Assembly (NCBI GenBank): GCA_027563935.2
Contig: CM050449.1
Location: 60,033,949-60,097,948, forward strand
Length of the DNA stretch: 64,000 bases
Direction: 5' to 3'
Source: Costus lasius
Taxonomy: Eukaryota > Streptophyta > Magnoliopsida > Zingiberales > Costaceae
Shown: positions 35,001 to 48,300 of the stretch, one piece after another
Layout: each line of letters opens with the position of its first letter
How positions within the stretch are numbered: position 1 is the first letter of the stretch
Translations under genes and position numbers: made by a program
Notes under the pieces: generated by a model
Seen by the model: the letters and a program-made list of their open reading frames with translations, nothing else
What the model was told of the DNA's origin: nothing
Database searches by the model: none

Positions 35001-35953
35001 ACATTCCTGAAATGCATGCTGTGAAGGCATGGCTGAGGAAATGTTTCCAGATGAAAGATCTAGGAGAAGCAGCCTATGTGTTAGGTGTGAAGATCTACAG
35101 GGATAGATCTAAGAGGCTTCTCGGGCTGTGCCAGAGTACTTACATCGAAAAGGTCCTGGAGAGATTTCATTTAGAGAATTCTAAACGAGGATATCTTCCA
35201 GTCAGACATGGTCTGAATCTTTCGAAGAGTCAGTGTCCACAAACACAGACTGAGAAAGATGAAATGGACAATACGCCTTATGCTTCGGCTATTGGTTCCA
35301 TTATGTATGCGATGTTGTGTACTCGCCCAGACGTTGCTTACGGGTTAAGCGTGACCAGTCGTTACCAGAGTAATCCAGGTATGGCGCACTGGATTGCAGT
35401 CAAGAACATTTTAAAATATCTGCGGAGGACCAAAGATATGTTCTTGATATATGGTGGTCAGGAAGAACTCAGTATTGAAGGATATACTGACGCTTCGTTC
35501 CAGTCTGACCAGGATGATTTCCGATCGCAATCAGGCTATGTTTTTAGCTTGAATGGAGGTGCAGTGGTGTGGAAGAGTTTCAAACAGTCAACTGTTGCTG
35601 ATTCCACAACAGAAGCCGAGTATGTTGCAGCCTCGGAAGCATCCAAGGAGGCAGTGTGGATTCGTAAGTTCGTGAGAGAACTTGGTGTTGTTCCTTCGAG
35701 TGCTGATCCTTTGGTTATCTTCTGTGATAACACTGGAGCAATCGCACAAGCAAAGGAACCACGGTCGCACCAGAAGTCCAAGCACATACAGAGACGGTTT
35801 CATTTGATCAGGGAGATCATAGATCGTGGTGAGATCAAAGTCTGCAAGGTTCATACAGATGACAATCTGGCAGACCCGCTTACCAAGCCTCTGGCGCAGC
35901 AGAAGCATGAGAAGCACTGTAATAATATGGGTTTGAGATTTCTCAACCATTAG
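32072..35953 (+). pseudogene. E9 gag-pol polyprotein, one TAG in RT
   Basis: 1293 residues in one frame if the stop is ignored. Gag with CCHC knuckle CFHCGQLGHWKKDC (all four ligands present), protease LDTACG, integrase with HHCC region and D,D(35)E core, chromatin-distal linker, RT with YVDD and RNase H with FCDNTGA. The TAG at 34859-34861 (codon 930) replaces the Trp in the segment SRSW-NIRF of RT; the frame continues open from 34862 to the TAG at 35951. The change is at a CHG site. This copy would make Gag, protease and integrase but only a truncated RT. The nominal ATG at 32072 may be internal if the leader intron is real. Confidence 0.95.
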
Positions 35954-35962
35954 ATTAAGTGC

Positions 35963-35972
35963 AAGTGGGAGA
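35963..35972 (+). other. E9 polypurine tract
   Basis: AAGTGGGAGA followed by one T and the 3' LTR. Confidence 0.85.
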
Positions 35973-35973
35973 T

Positions 35974-37674
35974 TGTTGGGGTATGCCCTTAAGGCTAATG
36001 TTTGAGGCCTATGGGAATGTATCAGTATCATGTAATAAACTGTTATGTTTAAAGGCATGGTTGTTATTCAGTTAGCTACATTGTCTGCTGCTATATATGT
36101 TCTTCTGAATAATGTCTCAAAAGCTGTTCAGCTAGGCTGATATGCTATTATGTCCTTAGTCGATGTATCTTGGTGAACATGAGACAACCTTGATATGGAT
36201 AAGACTAATATGTAGTCTAATCTTATAGGATGCTTCGAGCATGGAATAAGATGTAGACTCATGGGTACATTGGATGTACTGGACAGACCCTACTAGGATG
36301 TTCAATTGTTTGTCGCAATATGAATATTCCTTGATTGCAACAAGTGGCACATTTCCTCTGACTTGAGATCACTTGTGTTTCTAAATGATGATTGTCATTG
36401 TTTTGAGGTAGTTCAATATCATTTGAAACATAATGATTATAGACTATCTTGGATGATGAGCTTGAGTCAGGTTAGGGCACTAGTGATAGACATAGGATTG
36501 CCGTCTCCTTGTTTAAGGAGTGTGATGTTCTAAAGGGGCCCCCTGGATGAGATGATTGAGAGAGTGTATGGCCATACCCAGGTGACAGTGTTCATCTGAT
36601 CTAATCATGCTCATCATATTGGAGTTACGAGCTTGACAGGCTTGTCCAATAAGAACATCCAGTGGCAAAGGAAATATGCATGCCTTGTGAAATGATTCAC
36701 ACTTGTGCTGTGGTTTGGGTGTAGTCTTGGAAGACTCTTTCCTCTATATCGGGAGACAGTGATGTGTTGCTAGATACCCCTCACTGATCGTGATAATGAG
36801 AATTATCGTTACCGACATTTAAAGGAAACCCTCAGGGTCGCACAATTTGATGATATGGCTTACTTAAGTCAGATCGTGTGGACTGAATTGTTCAGGTTCA
36901 GTTTAAAGGGATTTAATCTCTGATTGTGAGTGAGATCTGGTCTGATCATGTTTGATTGATTAGAGCTTGAGATCGGTAAGCTTCGATCGAGAGAATAGAT
37001 GCCAGATCGGTCAGATCAGGAGCATCAAGGAGATCGACGGTTAGATCGGGAACCTTAGGGTTTATTTAAGATCTAGACCATAATACTTGGATTTATTGGT
37101 CTTGAACCAAACCGAAATGAACCGCTCATGGAATGAGCGCATGGTTCAAGGCTTGGCGACAAGTTCACTTGGCGTGAACATATGGGGCGGTGAGTGGTTA
37201 CTATTTTTAGTAACCATGATCTCCACTTGGTGGGGGGCTCTCGTCCGATTAGAGTAATCTCTATTCTTGCCACTTGAACTGTTTTTTCCTCTCTACTCTC
37301 GTGGTGTGTGGTGACGCTTGAAGGTTGAGGAGGATTCGGCCAAGAGAAAAGATCTCCATCCCTTTCTCATTCGATCAAGGATTCTTTGAACCCTTGCTAG
37401 CACAAGGAGCAACAAAGAGTTTGCCTTCATCCTCTTGTGTGCGAGACTTTGGAGAAGTGGCACTTGCGACTTTAGCTTCCAAGGCGACATCTACTCCATG
37501 GCGATGGTATGATCGTTTTGCATCATCTTGAATAGCTTTTCATTAAGTTGATCTTTTAACATGCAAGTCGATCCTATAAACCCTAGTTTCCGCAAGTCAA
37601 AATTTTATGCGCCATCACTTTAGGGTTTTTGCTCCCTCAAGAAGGGGACCCCCCTAATCTAAGGGGCACTTTCA
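35974..37674 (+). repeat. E9 3' LTR (1701 bp)
   Basis: Same length as 28544-30244, with four substitutions. It ends CTTTCA followed by the ttagt duplication at 37675-37679. Confidence 0.97.
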
Positions 37675-37679
37675 TTAGT

Positions 37680-37908
37680 CTCAATCATATCAAGGCTGTC
37701 TCATGTTCACCAAGATATCTCGACTAAGGACATATAGCCTGTCAGCCTAGCTGAACAGCTTTGAGACATTATTCAGAAGTATACTTATTACAGCAGACAA
37801 GGTAACAACCTGAATAATAACCATGCCTTTATAAACATAAGAGTTTATTACATGATACTTATACAATCCCAAGGCCTCAAACATTAGCCTTAAGGGCATA
37901 CCCCAACA
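37680..37908 (-). repeat. E8 3' LTR, part right of E9
   Basis: It continues 27074-28543 after the E9 insertion. The sense start TGTTGGGG is at 37908, adjacent to the polypurine tract. Confidence 0.93.
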
Positions 37909-37909
37909 A

Positions 37910-37919
37910 TCTCCCACTT
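37910..37919 (-). other. E8 polypurine tract
   Basis: Sense AAGTGGGAGA next to the 3' LTR. Confidence 0.8.
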
Positions 37920-37928
37920 GCACTTAAT

Positions 37929-40900
37929 CTAATGGTTGAGAAATCTCAAACCCATATTATTACAGTGCTTCTCATGCTTCTGCTGCGCCAGAGGCTTGGT
38001 AAGCGGATCTGCCAGATTGTCATCTGTATGAACCTTGCAAATCTTGATCTCGCCTCGATCAATGATCTCCCGGATCAAGTGAAACCGTCTCTGTATGTGC
38101 TTGGACTTCTGGTGCGACCGTGGTTCCTTTGCTTGTGCGATTGCTCCAGTGTTATCACAGAAGATAACCAAAGGATCTGCACTCGAAGGAACAACACCAA
38201 GTTCTCTCACGAACTTGCGAATCCAAACTGCCTCCTTGGATGCTTCCGAGGCTGCAACATACTCGGCTTCTGTTGTGGAATCAGCAACAGTTGACTGTTT
38301 GAAACTCTTCCACACCACTGCTCCTCCATTCAAGCTAAAAACATAGCCTGATTGCGATCGGAAATCATCCTGGTCCGACTGGAACGAAGCGTCAGTATAT
38401 CCTTCTATACTGAGTTCTTCCTGACCACCATATATCAAGAACATATCTTTGGTCCTCCGCAGATATTTTATAATGTTCTTGACTGCAATCCAGTGCGCCA
38501 AACCTGGATTACTTTGGAACCGACTGGTCACGCTTAACCCGTAAGCGACGTCTGGGCGGGTACACAACATCGCATACATTATGGACCCAATAGCCGAAGC
38601 ATAAGGCGTATTGTCCATTTCATCTTTCTCAGTCTGTGTTTGTGGACACTGACTCTTCGAAAGATTCAGACCATGTCTGACTGGAAGATATCCACATTTA
38701 GAATTCTCTAAATGGAATCTCTCCAGGACTTTATCGATGTAAGTACTCTGGCACAGCCCGAGAAGCCTCTTAGATCTATCCCGGTAGATCTTCACACCTA
38801 ACACATAGGCTGCTTCTCCTAGATCTTTCATCTGGAAACATTTTCCTAACCATGCTTTAACAGCATGCAGTTCAGGAATATCATTTCCAATGATTAAGAT
38901 ATCATCGACGTAGAGGATTAGGAATGTAATTATGCTCCCACTAAACCTCTTATATACACACGGGTCATCTTCGTTCTTGATGAAACCAAACTCAGAGATT
39001 GAATCATCAAAACGAATGTTCCAGCTTCTAGATGCTTGCTTAAGTCCATAAATGGACTTCTTTAACTTGCATATTTTATGACGATCTGATGGATCAGTGA
39101 AACCTTCCGGTTGTGTCATATACACATCCTCATCCAGATTTCCATTAAGGAAAGCTGTTTTCACATCCATCTGCCAGATCTCATAATCGTAATATGCAGC
39201 TATCGCGAAAAGAATCCGAATAGACTTAAACATGGCTACAGGAGAGAAAGTTTCATCATAATCTATCCCGTAGATTTGTTTGAAACCTTTCGCAACTAGC
39301 CTGCCTTTATAGGTAACTACGTTACCATCCATGTCAATCTTCTTCTTGAAGATCCATTTACAGCCTATTGGGATTACTCCCGGAGGCGGATCAACCAAAT
39401 CCCAGACCTGGTTATCTGACATGGAGTCCATCTCGGCTCGCATAGCTTCAAGCCATCTCGCTGACTCTGGTCCACTGACCGCATCCGCATAAGTTAGGGG
39501 TTCATCATTATCAATGATGTAGACTCCGTCATAGCGCTCAGGCTGTCGACGGATCCTTCCCGATCTTCGCGGTTCCTGTGTTATCTGAGCCTCAGGTTGT
39601 TCAATAACCTGATCCACCGGCTCAGGCTCATCCAACTGTGCTTGACTACTTTGTCCTTCTTCTGGAATCTCATCCAGCTTTATTTCTCTCCCACTGGCCT
39701 CTTGCAGAAGAAATTCCTTCTCAAGAAATATGGCCGTCCGAGCAACAAAAACCTTGTTCTCTTTGGGATCGTAGAAATAATAACCCTTAGTTTCCTTAGG
39801 GTAACCGACAAAGATACATTTCTCAGATCTGCTCTCCAGTTTCCCAGAGGCGAGCTTTTTGACATAAGCCTCGCAACCCCAGATCCTGATAAATGTCAAG
39901 CTAGGCTGTTTCCCATACCATAACTCATATGGCGTCTTTGAAACTGCCTTGGATGGCACTCGGTTTAGTACCTTTGCAGCTGTCTCCAGTGCAAAACCCC
40001 AAAAGGAGTATGGAAGAGTAGCCTGACTCATCATAGAACGAACCATATCAAGTAACGTTCTATTTCTCCTCTCGGACACACCATTCCATTGCGGTGTTCC
40101 TGGCGGAGTGAGCTGTGAGATAATCCCACACTCCTTTAGATAGTCAGTAAATTCTCGACTTAGGTATTCACCACCTCGATCAGAACGAAGTGCCTTGATA
40201 TTTCGGCCTAGCTGATTTTGTACTTCATTCTTGAACTCTTTGAACTTGTCAAAAGATTCACTCTTATGTCTCATAAAATAGACATAACCATACCTACTGA
40301 AATCATCAGTAAAGGTAATGAAGTACTGATAGCCACCTCTAGCATGTTTACTAAATGGCCCACACACATCACTGTGTATGAGGTCAAGTAAACCTGAAGC
40401 CCTTTGACCTTTGTTAGGAAAAGGTGACTTCGTCATTTTACCCATCAAACAAGCTTTGCATGTATCAATCTCCTTGTAGGAGAATGATCCCAGCAGTCCA
40501 TGATCATGCAACCGCTTAATGCGCTTCTTGTTAATATGGCCTAAACGACTATGCCATAGCAAGGTGCTGTCATCAGCATACTTGGCTTTCTTATTATCAA
40601 TGTTTTGTATAGAATTTTCCATGTCCAACATGAATAACCCATTGTTAATTGAACCAGTTGCATACACAATATTATCTAGAGATAAAACACACTTTGAAAT
40701 CTTGCATTCAAAGGCAAATCCTTTCCTGACAAGAGCAGGAATAGAGATAATATTCTTGGTGATACTCGGTACAAAATAACAATTGTTTAATTCTAATACA
40801 ATGCCAGATGGTAAAGAAATGAAATAGTCTCCTACAGCAACAGCAGCAACCCGTGCCCCGTTTCCAACGCGTAGGTCTACCTCATGCTGTGCCACCTGCC

Positions 40901-41813
40901 TTCTTCTCTTGAGTTCCTGTACATTTGAACAAATGTGAACTCCACATGCAGTGTCCAACACCCATGATATAGAAGAAGATGAAACCATGACTTCCGTCAC
41001 GTATATACCTGAGCCAGAAGCGATGCTTCCCCTCTTATCTCCTTGGAGCGCTTTACAGTCCTTTTTCTAGTGACCCAGCTGGCCACAGTGGAAACACCTG
41101 TTGTCCTTCGACCGCTTCACCTTCTGTTTCAGCGCCTTACTGTAGTTCTTGACAGGGGCCTTGCCCTTCTTCCCCTTCTTCTTGTTCCTAGAAGGAACCA
41201 TTAAGACAGAGGTTGAAGGCTTGCCCTTCAGAGTTTCCTCAGTAGTCAAGAGCATATTCAGCAGCTCTGCCGGCGTACAATCGATTTTGTTCATATTAAA
41301 GTTAATGATGAACGCATCGAAAGAAGGCGGAAGAGACTGCAGAATAATATCTACAGCAAGCTCCTGGTTGATGGTATGCCCCAGTTTCTCCAGAGCCTCC
41401 TTGTGCCCAATCATCTTGAGCACGTGAGCTCCCACTGGGCTCCCCTCAGCCAGTTTGCTCTGAAAGAAGAGCTTCGTCAGATTATAGCGTTCTGTCCTCG
41501 CCTGTGCAGCATACAGCATCTTGAGGTTTGCTATAATCTCTATAGCCGACATATCCTCATGCTGACGCTGCAGCGGTGGCGTCATAGACGCTAGCATCAG
41601 GCAAGCGACATCAATGCTATCATTGACGTGCTTTTCATAGGCATCCCGAACCGCCCTTGCGGCGTTCGGAGCGGGCTGCGGCGGTATCGCCGTCTCGAGG
41701 ACATACAGTTTCCTCTCTGCCTTAAGAACGATCTTAAGGTGTCCGAACCAGTCAGAGAAGTTCGGCCCAGCAAACTTCTCCCTTTCCAGTAGGGATCGCA
41801 CATTGAAGCTCAT
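37929..41813 (-). pseudogene. E8 gag-pol polyprotein, single TAG in zinc knuckle
   Basis: The frame has 1295 codons with only one stop inside: TAG at 41067-41069 (codon 249), replacing the Trp between the His and the last Cys of the CCHC knuckle. Downstream everything is open to 37929: protease LDTACG, integrase DDE, RT YVDD and RNase H. E1 has TAG at exactly the same codon. Read literally, this copy makes a 248-residue Gag without a complete knuckle. Readthrough would give Gag-Pol. Recurrent G-to-A change at a CHG site is the simpler explanation. Confidence 0.94.
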
Positions 41814-42120
41814 GGTGTTCGTTGCTGCAGGAAACTACAACAAGCAAGAACAGCAAGGTCAGTATCAATGTTCAGAATCAATCCAGGACTTAAGAAAGAT
41901 TCTTTTCTCACTATTTTGTCTGACTGAAAAATCCAGTAAACAGTCCGAAAGAGTAACACTCTTTTAGTGAGATGGGATCCAGATTTCATACTTGGTCTCC
42001 GCGTCCCGCTCAGGCGAGATAAGATGCACAGAGAAGACAAGCACTAATTTCTGGTAGGCTGTCCCAGCCAATCGCCAACCCGTGCGATTCCCCTTCACCT
42101 GGGCAATCTAGCAGACTGTG

Positions 42121-42342
42121 CCAACTGAGTTGGTACAACACAGTCTCTGATCCCTCAGATGGCTGCCTCCATGTGCTACCATATGCGCCACATATGTTGC
42201 CTACATGGTCAAGCTGACCCGACCTACTCCCTGGACCACCACGTGCTATGCTGAGCAACGAGAAGCGATAAATCCCTTCTCTGTAACACGCAGGTGAAAT
42301 CCAGCACCGTCTGAAGATAGATGGACGTGCCCACTGAGTGGG
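42121..42342 (-). other. E8 leader twin hairpins
   Basis: Sense CCCAC-TCA-GTGGG at 42342-42330 and CCAAC-TCA-GTTGG at 42133-42121, spacing 209 nt as in E1 and E9. Confidence 0.55.
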
Positions 42343-43592
42343 TACAACACGGCTCCAACGATAGTCAGAACGGTGAGGTTTCGCGTCAGAAGGCTTTCCG
42401 AGCTTGATATGTTAGCGTTGGATTTTACCGGTCTTTTATCTTCTTAACTATCATACATGTTCCTATGGTGATAGCAGAAGATAAACTCATGCATTTCTAA
42501 TTATAAAACAATAAAGAGAAAGCATGCTGATCTTATGTGGTAAATGCCCATGAACCCTAAGTAAGACCTTAATTTTACTTAAGTCTTCACTTGAGCTCTT
42601 TTCGCATCTCATCTGGTCCAACCCAGGGCCCTAGCGCCAAGAGCACCTCAGGTGCGCCACCAGCTGAATGCCCCTCTTGGATGTGTGCCTTTGTGCTCTT
42701 GTCTAATCAAAATACATTTTGATCTATCTAGACAAGCTTTGACTCGCAGGTCAATTATACAATAGATTAATGGAAAAAGTGATTCGCAGATCACAATAAT
42801 ATTAACTTATAATTAACCAGGCATGCAGGCCCCAGCACAGCACACATTAGGGCAACCCACATAAGATTAAATAAACAAGCATATGGTCTCAATCATCATG
42901 TGATCCAATCAAGAAATTAAATTTTGAAAACCCCATAGGCATCAATTTTAACTTCCTTATGTGTCCTACAACCTTACAATGGTCCATTGATAGGGATCCA
43001 CTCATCCATCTAGTTAGATCCCCTGCCCTTGCATGCACCGAGTCCTAACTGACCCGAGTTGACCTAATGGTCAACCATGCATGCGCTAAGGGCTGAACAG
43101 CTTTCAAGAGTTCTAGCAAGCGGGTGTGACCCCGGGCCTAACTCAAGAGTGTTCACTGGTTGTCTCAACCAGACCTCGCTACACGCCTAAGATGCAATCG
43201 ACCTATGGCCACCTCGTGCTTGCGCACAGGTGCCATCTGGTCGATCCATCTAGGCTATCAGATGGTCTGATCAGACTAATGGATCTAACCTAGAGGTGAC
43301 TTCAGCCCCATCAACCCATCTAAGGGTTTATAGTAGGCGCCACTTTAGATCTAGTTATAGGCGCGCAAGTTAGGTTTTGTTTTGAAAAACAACATAAACA
43401 AAGCGCCAATAGAAGACATGCGACATCATGAACAAACTACATGCGCTAAGAGAAGTAAACATCTTACTTTCGCATGAAGAAATAACATGTCAATTTTCGC
43501 ATGTGAACAAGATCTAAGCATAAGCAAACATATAGATGCGCAAACATGAATCACATCATATATTAAGCAATCATATTAACATGCTTCAACCC
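42343..43592 (-). other. E8 leader, upstream part, no gene seen
   Basis: Homologous to the other leaders; no conserved frame seen. Confidence 0.65.
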
Positions 43593-43604
43593 GCTTTGAT
43601 ACCA
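43593..43604 (-). other. E8 primer-binding site, one-base variant
   Basis: The sense sequence reads TGGTATCAAAGC, whereas every other copy has TGGTATCAGAGC. The position, two bases from the LTR, is normal. Confidence 0.85.
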
Positions 43605-43606
43605 AT

Positions 43607-45305
43607 TGTAGGGTCCCCTTCAAGGGGGAGCGCAAGCAGATAAAACCCCTTTCAAGAGGGGGGCGAAAACCCTAAGGGGGTGGCGCATGAAAAATCGCAA
43701 GCAGAAGCAAGGGTTTTCAAGATCTTAGCATGAACACATGATCAACTTTGATGAAGTTGAGATCCATACCATAGCCATCACGGTTAGATGGAATCTTGGA
43801 AGCAAAGGCGCAAGTGCTCCTTCTCCAAAGATAATCGCACACAAGGTGAAGATGGCTTCTCCTTGGATCTCCTTGTGCTAGCAAGGATCTACAAGATGTC
43901 CTTGATCGAATGGTAGGATGATGAGATGCTTCCTTGGCCGAGCGCTCTTCCTTGTCGTTCACTTCCTTCCACACGAGATGGCAAGCAAGCAAGATTCAAG
44001 ACCAAGACGCAAATGCGTTTTGGCGATATTATGAAAATGGCGTTACATGACTTCCCAAAATGGAAAGTCATGAAGCCATGCTTCAATGCCAAAACGCCTC
44101 CCTTCATGAACCATGCGTTCACATAGTGAACCGGTTCAATCTATGGTTCAATTCGATTTGGCTCAAAGACCAAAATCAAACCAAGCCAAGCCAATACATG
44201 GTCTAGACCTTCTATGAACCTAATGGCTCAAGATCTAACCGTTCATCTCCTGATGCTCTTGATCTCACCGATCTAGCATCTCCTCTCTCGATCGAAGCTT
44301 ACCGATCTCAAGCCCTAATCAATCAAACATGATCAGACCAGATCTCACTTACAATCAGAGTTTAAATCCCTTTAAACTGAATCAAAACAATTCAGTCCAC
44401 ACGATCTGACTCAAGAAAGCCATATCAACAAATTGTGCGACCCTAAGGGTTTCCTTTAAATGTCGGTAACGATAACTTACGTTATCACGATCAGTGAGGG
44501 GTATCTAGCAACACATCACTGTCTCCCGATATAAAGGAAATAGTCTTCCAAGACTTCACCCAAAACATGGCACAAGTGTGAATCAAACTCACGAGGCATG
44601 CATGTTTCCTTTGCCACTGGATGTTCTTATTGGACAAGCATGTCAAGCCTGTAACTCCAATACTATGAGCATGATTAGCTCAGATGAACATAGTCATCTG
44701 GGTATGGCCATACACTATCTCAATCATCTCATACAGGGGGGCCCTTTAGAACATCACACTCCTTGAACAAGGAGACGGCAATCCTTTATCTATCACTAGT
44801 GCCCTAACCTGACTCAAGCTCATCATCCAAGATAGTCTATAATCATTATGTTTCAAATGATATTGAACTACCTCAAAACAATGACAATCATCATTTAGAA
44901 ACACAAGTGATCTCAAGTCAAAGGAAAATGTGCCACTTGCTGCTATCAAGGATTATTCACATTGTGACAAACAATTGAATATCCTAGAAGGGTCTGTCCA
45001 GTACATCCAATGTACCCATGAGTCTACATCTTATTCCATGCTCGAAGCATCCTATAAGATTAGCACACATATTAGTCTCAATCATATCAAGGCTGTCTCA
45101 TGTTCACCAAGATATCTCGACTAAGGACATATAGCCTGTCAGCCTAGCTGAACAGCTTTGAGACATTATTCAGAAGTATACTTATTACAGCAGACAAGGT
45201 AACAACCTGAATAATAACCATGCCTTTATAAACATAAGAGTTTATTACATGATACTTATACAATCCCAAGGCCTCAAACATTAGCCTTAAGGGCATACCC
45301 CAACA
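43607..45305 (-). repeat. E8 5' LTR (1699 bp)
   Basis: Sense start TGTTGGGG at 45305, terminal CA at 43607-43608. The flanking aagtg at 45306-45310 completes the target duplication. Confidence 0.96.
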
Positions 45306-48300
45306 AAGTGAAACCTTCTTTGTATGTGCTTGGACTTCTGGTGTGACCGTGGTTCCTTCGCTTGTGCAATCGCTCCAGTGTTGTCACAAAAGACAACCAA
45401 TGGATCTGCACTCGAAGGAACAACACCAAGTTCCTGAATGAACTTACGAATCCATACTACCTCCTTTGATGCTTCTGAGGCTGCAACATACTCGGCTTCT
45501 GTTGTGGAATCAGCAACAATTGATTGTTTGAAACTCTTCCACACCACTGCTCCTCCATTCAAGCTAAAGACATAGCCTGATTGCGATCGGAAATCGTCTT
45601 GGTCAGATTGGAACGAAGCATCAGTATATCCTTCAATACTGAGTTCTCCCTGACCTCCATAAATCAAGAACATATCTTTGGTTCTCCAAAGATATTTTAA
45701 AATGTTCTTGACTGCAATCCAGTGTGCCTTCTCTGGATTACCTTGGAACCGACTGGTTACGCTTAACCCGTAAGCGACGTCTGGGCGAGTACATAACATC
45801 GCATACATGATAGACCCAATAGCCGAAGCATAAGGCGTATTGTCCATCTCATCTTTTTCAGACTGTGTTTGAGGACACTGGCTCTTTGAAAGATTCAGAC
45901 CATGTCTGACTGGAAGATATCCTCTTTTAGAATTTTCTAAATGGAATCTCTCCAGGACCTTATCGATGTAAGTACTCTGGCACAGCCCGAGAAGCCTATT
46001 AGATCTATCTCTAAAGATCTTCACACCTAGTATATAGGTCGCTTCTCCTAAATCTTTCAGCTGGAAACATTTTCTTAACCATGCTTTGACTGCATGCAGT
46101 TCAGGAATATCGTTTCCAATGATTAAAATATCATCGACGTAGAGGACTAGGAAAGTAATCACGCTCCCACTAAACCTTTTATATACACACGGGTCATCTT
46201 CATTTTTGATGAAACCAAATTCAGAAACTGATTCATCAAAACGAATATTCCAGGTTCGCGATGCTTGTTTTAGTCCATAAATGGACTTCTTTAATTTGCA
46301 TATTTTATGACGTTCTGACGGATTAATGAAACCTTCAGGTTGTGTCATATACACATCCTCTTCTAATTTTCCGTTAAGGAAAGCGGTTTTCACATCCATT
46401 TGCCAGATCTCATAATCATAATATGCTGCTATCGCGAGAATAATTCGAATGGACTTGAACATGGCTACAGGAGAGAAAGTTTCATCATAATCTGTCCCGT
46501 ATATTTGTTTGAAACCTTTCGCAACTAGCCTGCCCTTATAGGTAAGCATGTTACCATCCATGTCTGTCTTCTTTTTGAAGATCCACTTACAGCCTATAGG
46601 GATTACTCTCGGAGGCGGATCAACCAAATCCTAGACTTGGTTATCTGACATGGAGTCCATCTCGGCTCGCATAGCTTCAAGCCATCTTGCTGACTCCGGT
46701 CCACTGACCGCATCCGCATAAGTGAGGGGTTCATCATTAATGATGTAGACTCTGTCATAGCGCTCAGGCTGACGATGAATCCTTCCCGATCTATGCGGTT
46801 CCCGTGATGTCTGAGCCTCAGGTTGAACATTAACCTGATCTATTGGCTCAGGCTCATCCAACTGTGCTTGACTACTTTGTCCCTCTTCTGGAATTTCATC
46901 CAGCTTTATTTCTCTCCCACTGGCGTCTTGCAGAAGAAATTCCTTCTCAAGAAAAATTGCCGTTCGAGCAACAAATACTTTATTCTCTTTGGGATCATAG
47001 AAATAATAACCCTTAGTTTCTTTAGGGTATCCGACAAATATACATTTATCAGATCTGCTCTCTAGTTTCCTAGAGGTGAGCTTTTTGACATAAGCCTCGC
47101 AACCCCAGATTTTGATAAATGTCAAGCTCGGCTGTTTCCCATACCACAACTCATATGGCGTCTTTGAAACGGCCTTGGATGGCACTCGGTTTAGCACCTT
47201 TGCAGCTGTTTCCAGTGCAAATCCCCAAAAGGAGTAAGGTAGAGTAGCCTGACTCATCATAGAACGAACCATATCTAATAAGGTTCGATTCCTCCTTTCG
47301 GATACACCATTCCATTGCGGTGTCCCGGGCGGAGTGAGCTGTGAGATGATCCCACACTCCTTCAGATAGTCAGTAAACTCACGACTCAAGTATTCTCCAC
47401 CTCGATCTGATCGAAGTGCTTTGATATTTCGGCCTAACTGATTCTGTACTTCATTTTTGAATTCTTTGAACTTGTCAAAAGATTCACTCTTATGTCTCAT
47501 TAAATAGACATAACCATACCTACTAAAATCATCAGTAAAAGTAATGAAGTATGAATAGCCACCTCTGGCATGTTTACTAAATGGCCCACACACATCAGTG
47601 TGAATAAGGTCAAGTAAACCTGAAGCTCTTTCACCTTTATTAGTAAAAGGAGTCTTCGTCATCTTACCCATTAAACAAGCTTTGCATGTGTCAAACTCCT
47701 CATAGGAGAATGATCCCAGCAGTCCATAGTCATGCAACCGCTTAATGCGCTTCTTGTTAATATGGCCTAGACGACTATGCCATAACAAGGTGCTGTCATC
47801 AGCATACTTGGCTTTCTTATTATCAATTTGTTGTACAAAACATTCCATGTCCAACATGTATAACCCATTGTTAATCGACCCAGTTGCATAAACAATACTA
47901 TCATATGAAATACAGCACTGTGAAGTTTTGCATTCAAATGAAAAACCTTTCCTGACAAGAGCAGGAATAGAGATAATATTCTTTGTTATGCTTGGTACAA
48001 AATAACAATTGTCAAGTTCTAATACAACTCCAGATGGTAAAGAGATGTGATATTCTCCTACAGCAACAGCAGCAACTCGTGCCCCGTTTCCAACTCGTAG
48101 GTCCACCTCATGCTGTCCCACCTGTCTTCTTCTCTTGAGTTCCTGCACATTTGAACAAATGTGAACTCCACATGCAGTGTCCAACACCCATGAAATAGAA
48201 GAAGCAACCATGACTTCAGTCACAAAAATACCTGAGCCAGAAGTGAAGGGCTTGCTTCCCTTCTTCTCTCCTTGGAGCGCTCTACAGTCCTTCTTCCAGT

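Larger units (their letters stand above)
28544..37674 (+). mobile_element. E9: youngest complete Ty1/copia element (9131 bp)
   Basis: Both LTRs are 1701 bp and differ at four sites (29404, 29864, 29882, 30035 against the positions 7430 further on). It has primer site 30247-30258, leader 30245-32071, gag-pol 32072-35953 and polypurine tract 35963-35972. Perfect target duplication ttagt. It is the innermost insertion (E9 in E8 in E7), in antiparallel orientation to its host. One nonsense codon in RT is the only frame damage. Confidence 0.97.
41835..43769 (-). other. E8 candidate leader intron (1935 bp)
   Basis: The donor GTATGG follows ATGGCTATG (43778-43770) in the 5' LTR. The acceptor ttcttgcttgttgtag ends at 41835, 21 nt before the gag ATG (41813). 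Frame is kept as in the other copies. Hairpins lie at 42330-42342 and 42121-42133. Confidence 0.62.
27074..45305 (-). mobile_element. E8: near-intact Ty1/copia element, host of E9
   Basis: Both LTRs are 1699 bp once E9 is removed and differ at about four sites. Target duplication aagtg. The element is 9096 bp without E9. The gag-pol frame has a single TAG. The primer site has one unusual base. It lies in the same orientation as its host E7, within RNase H. Confidence 0.95.
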
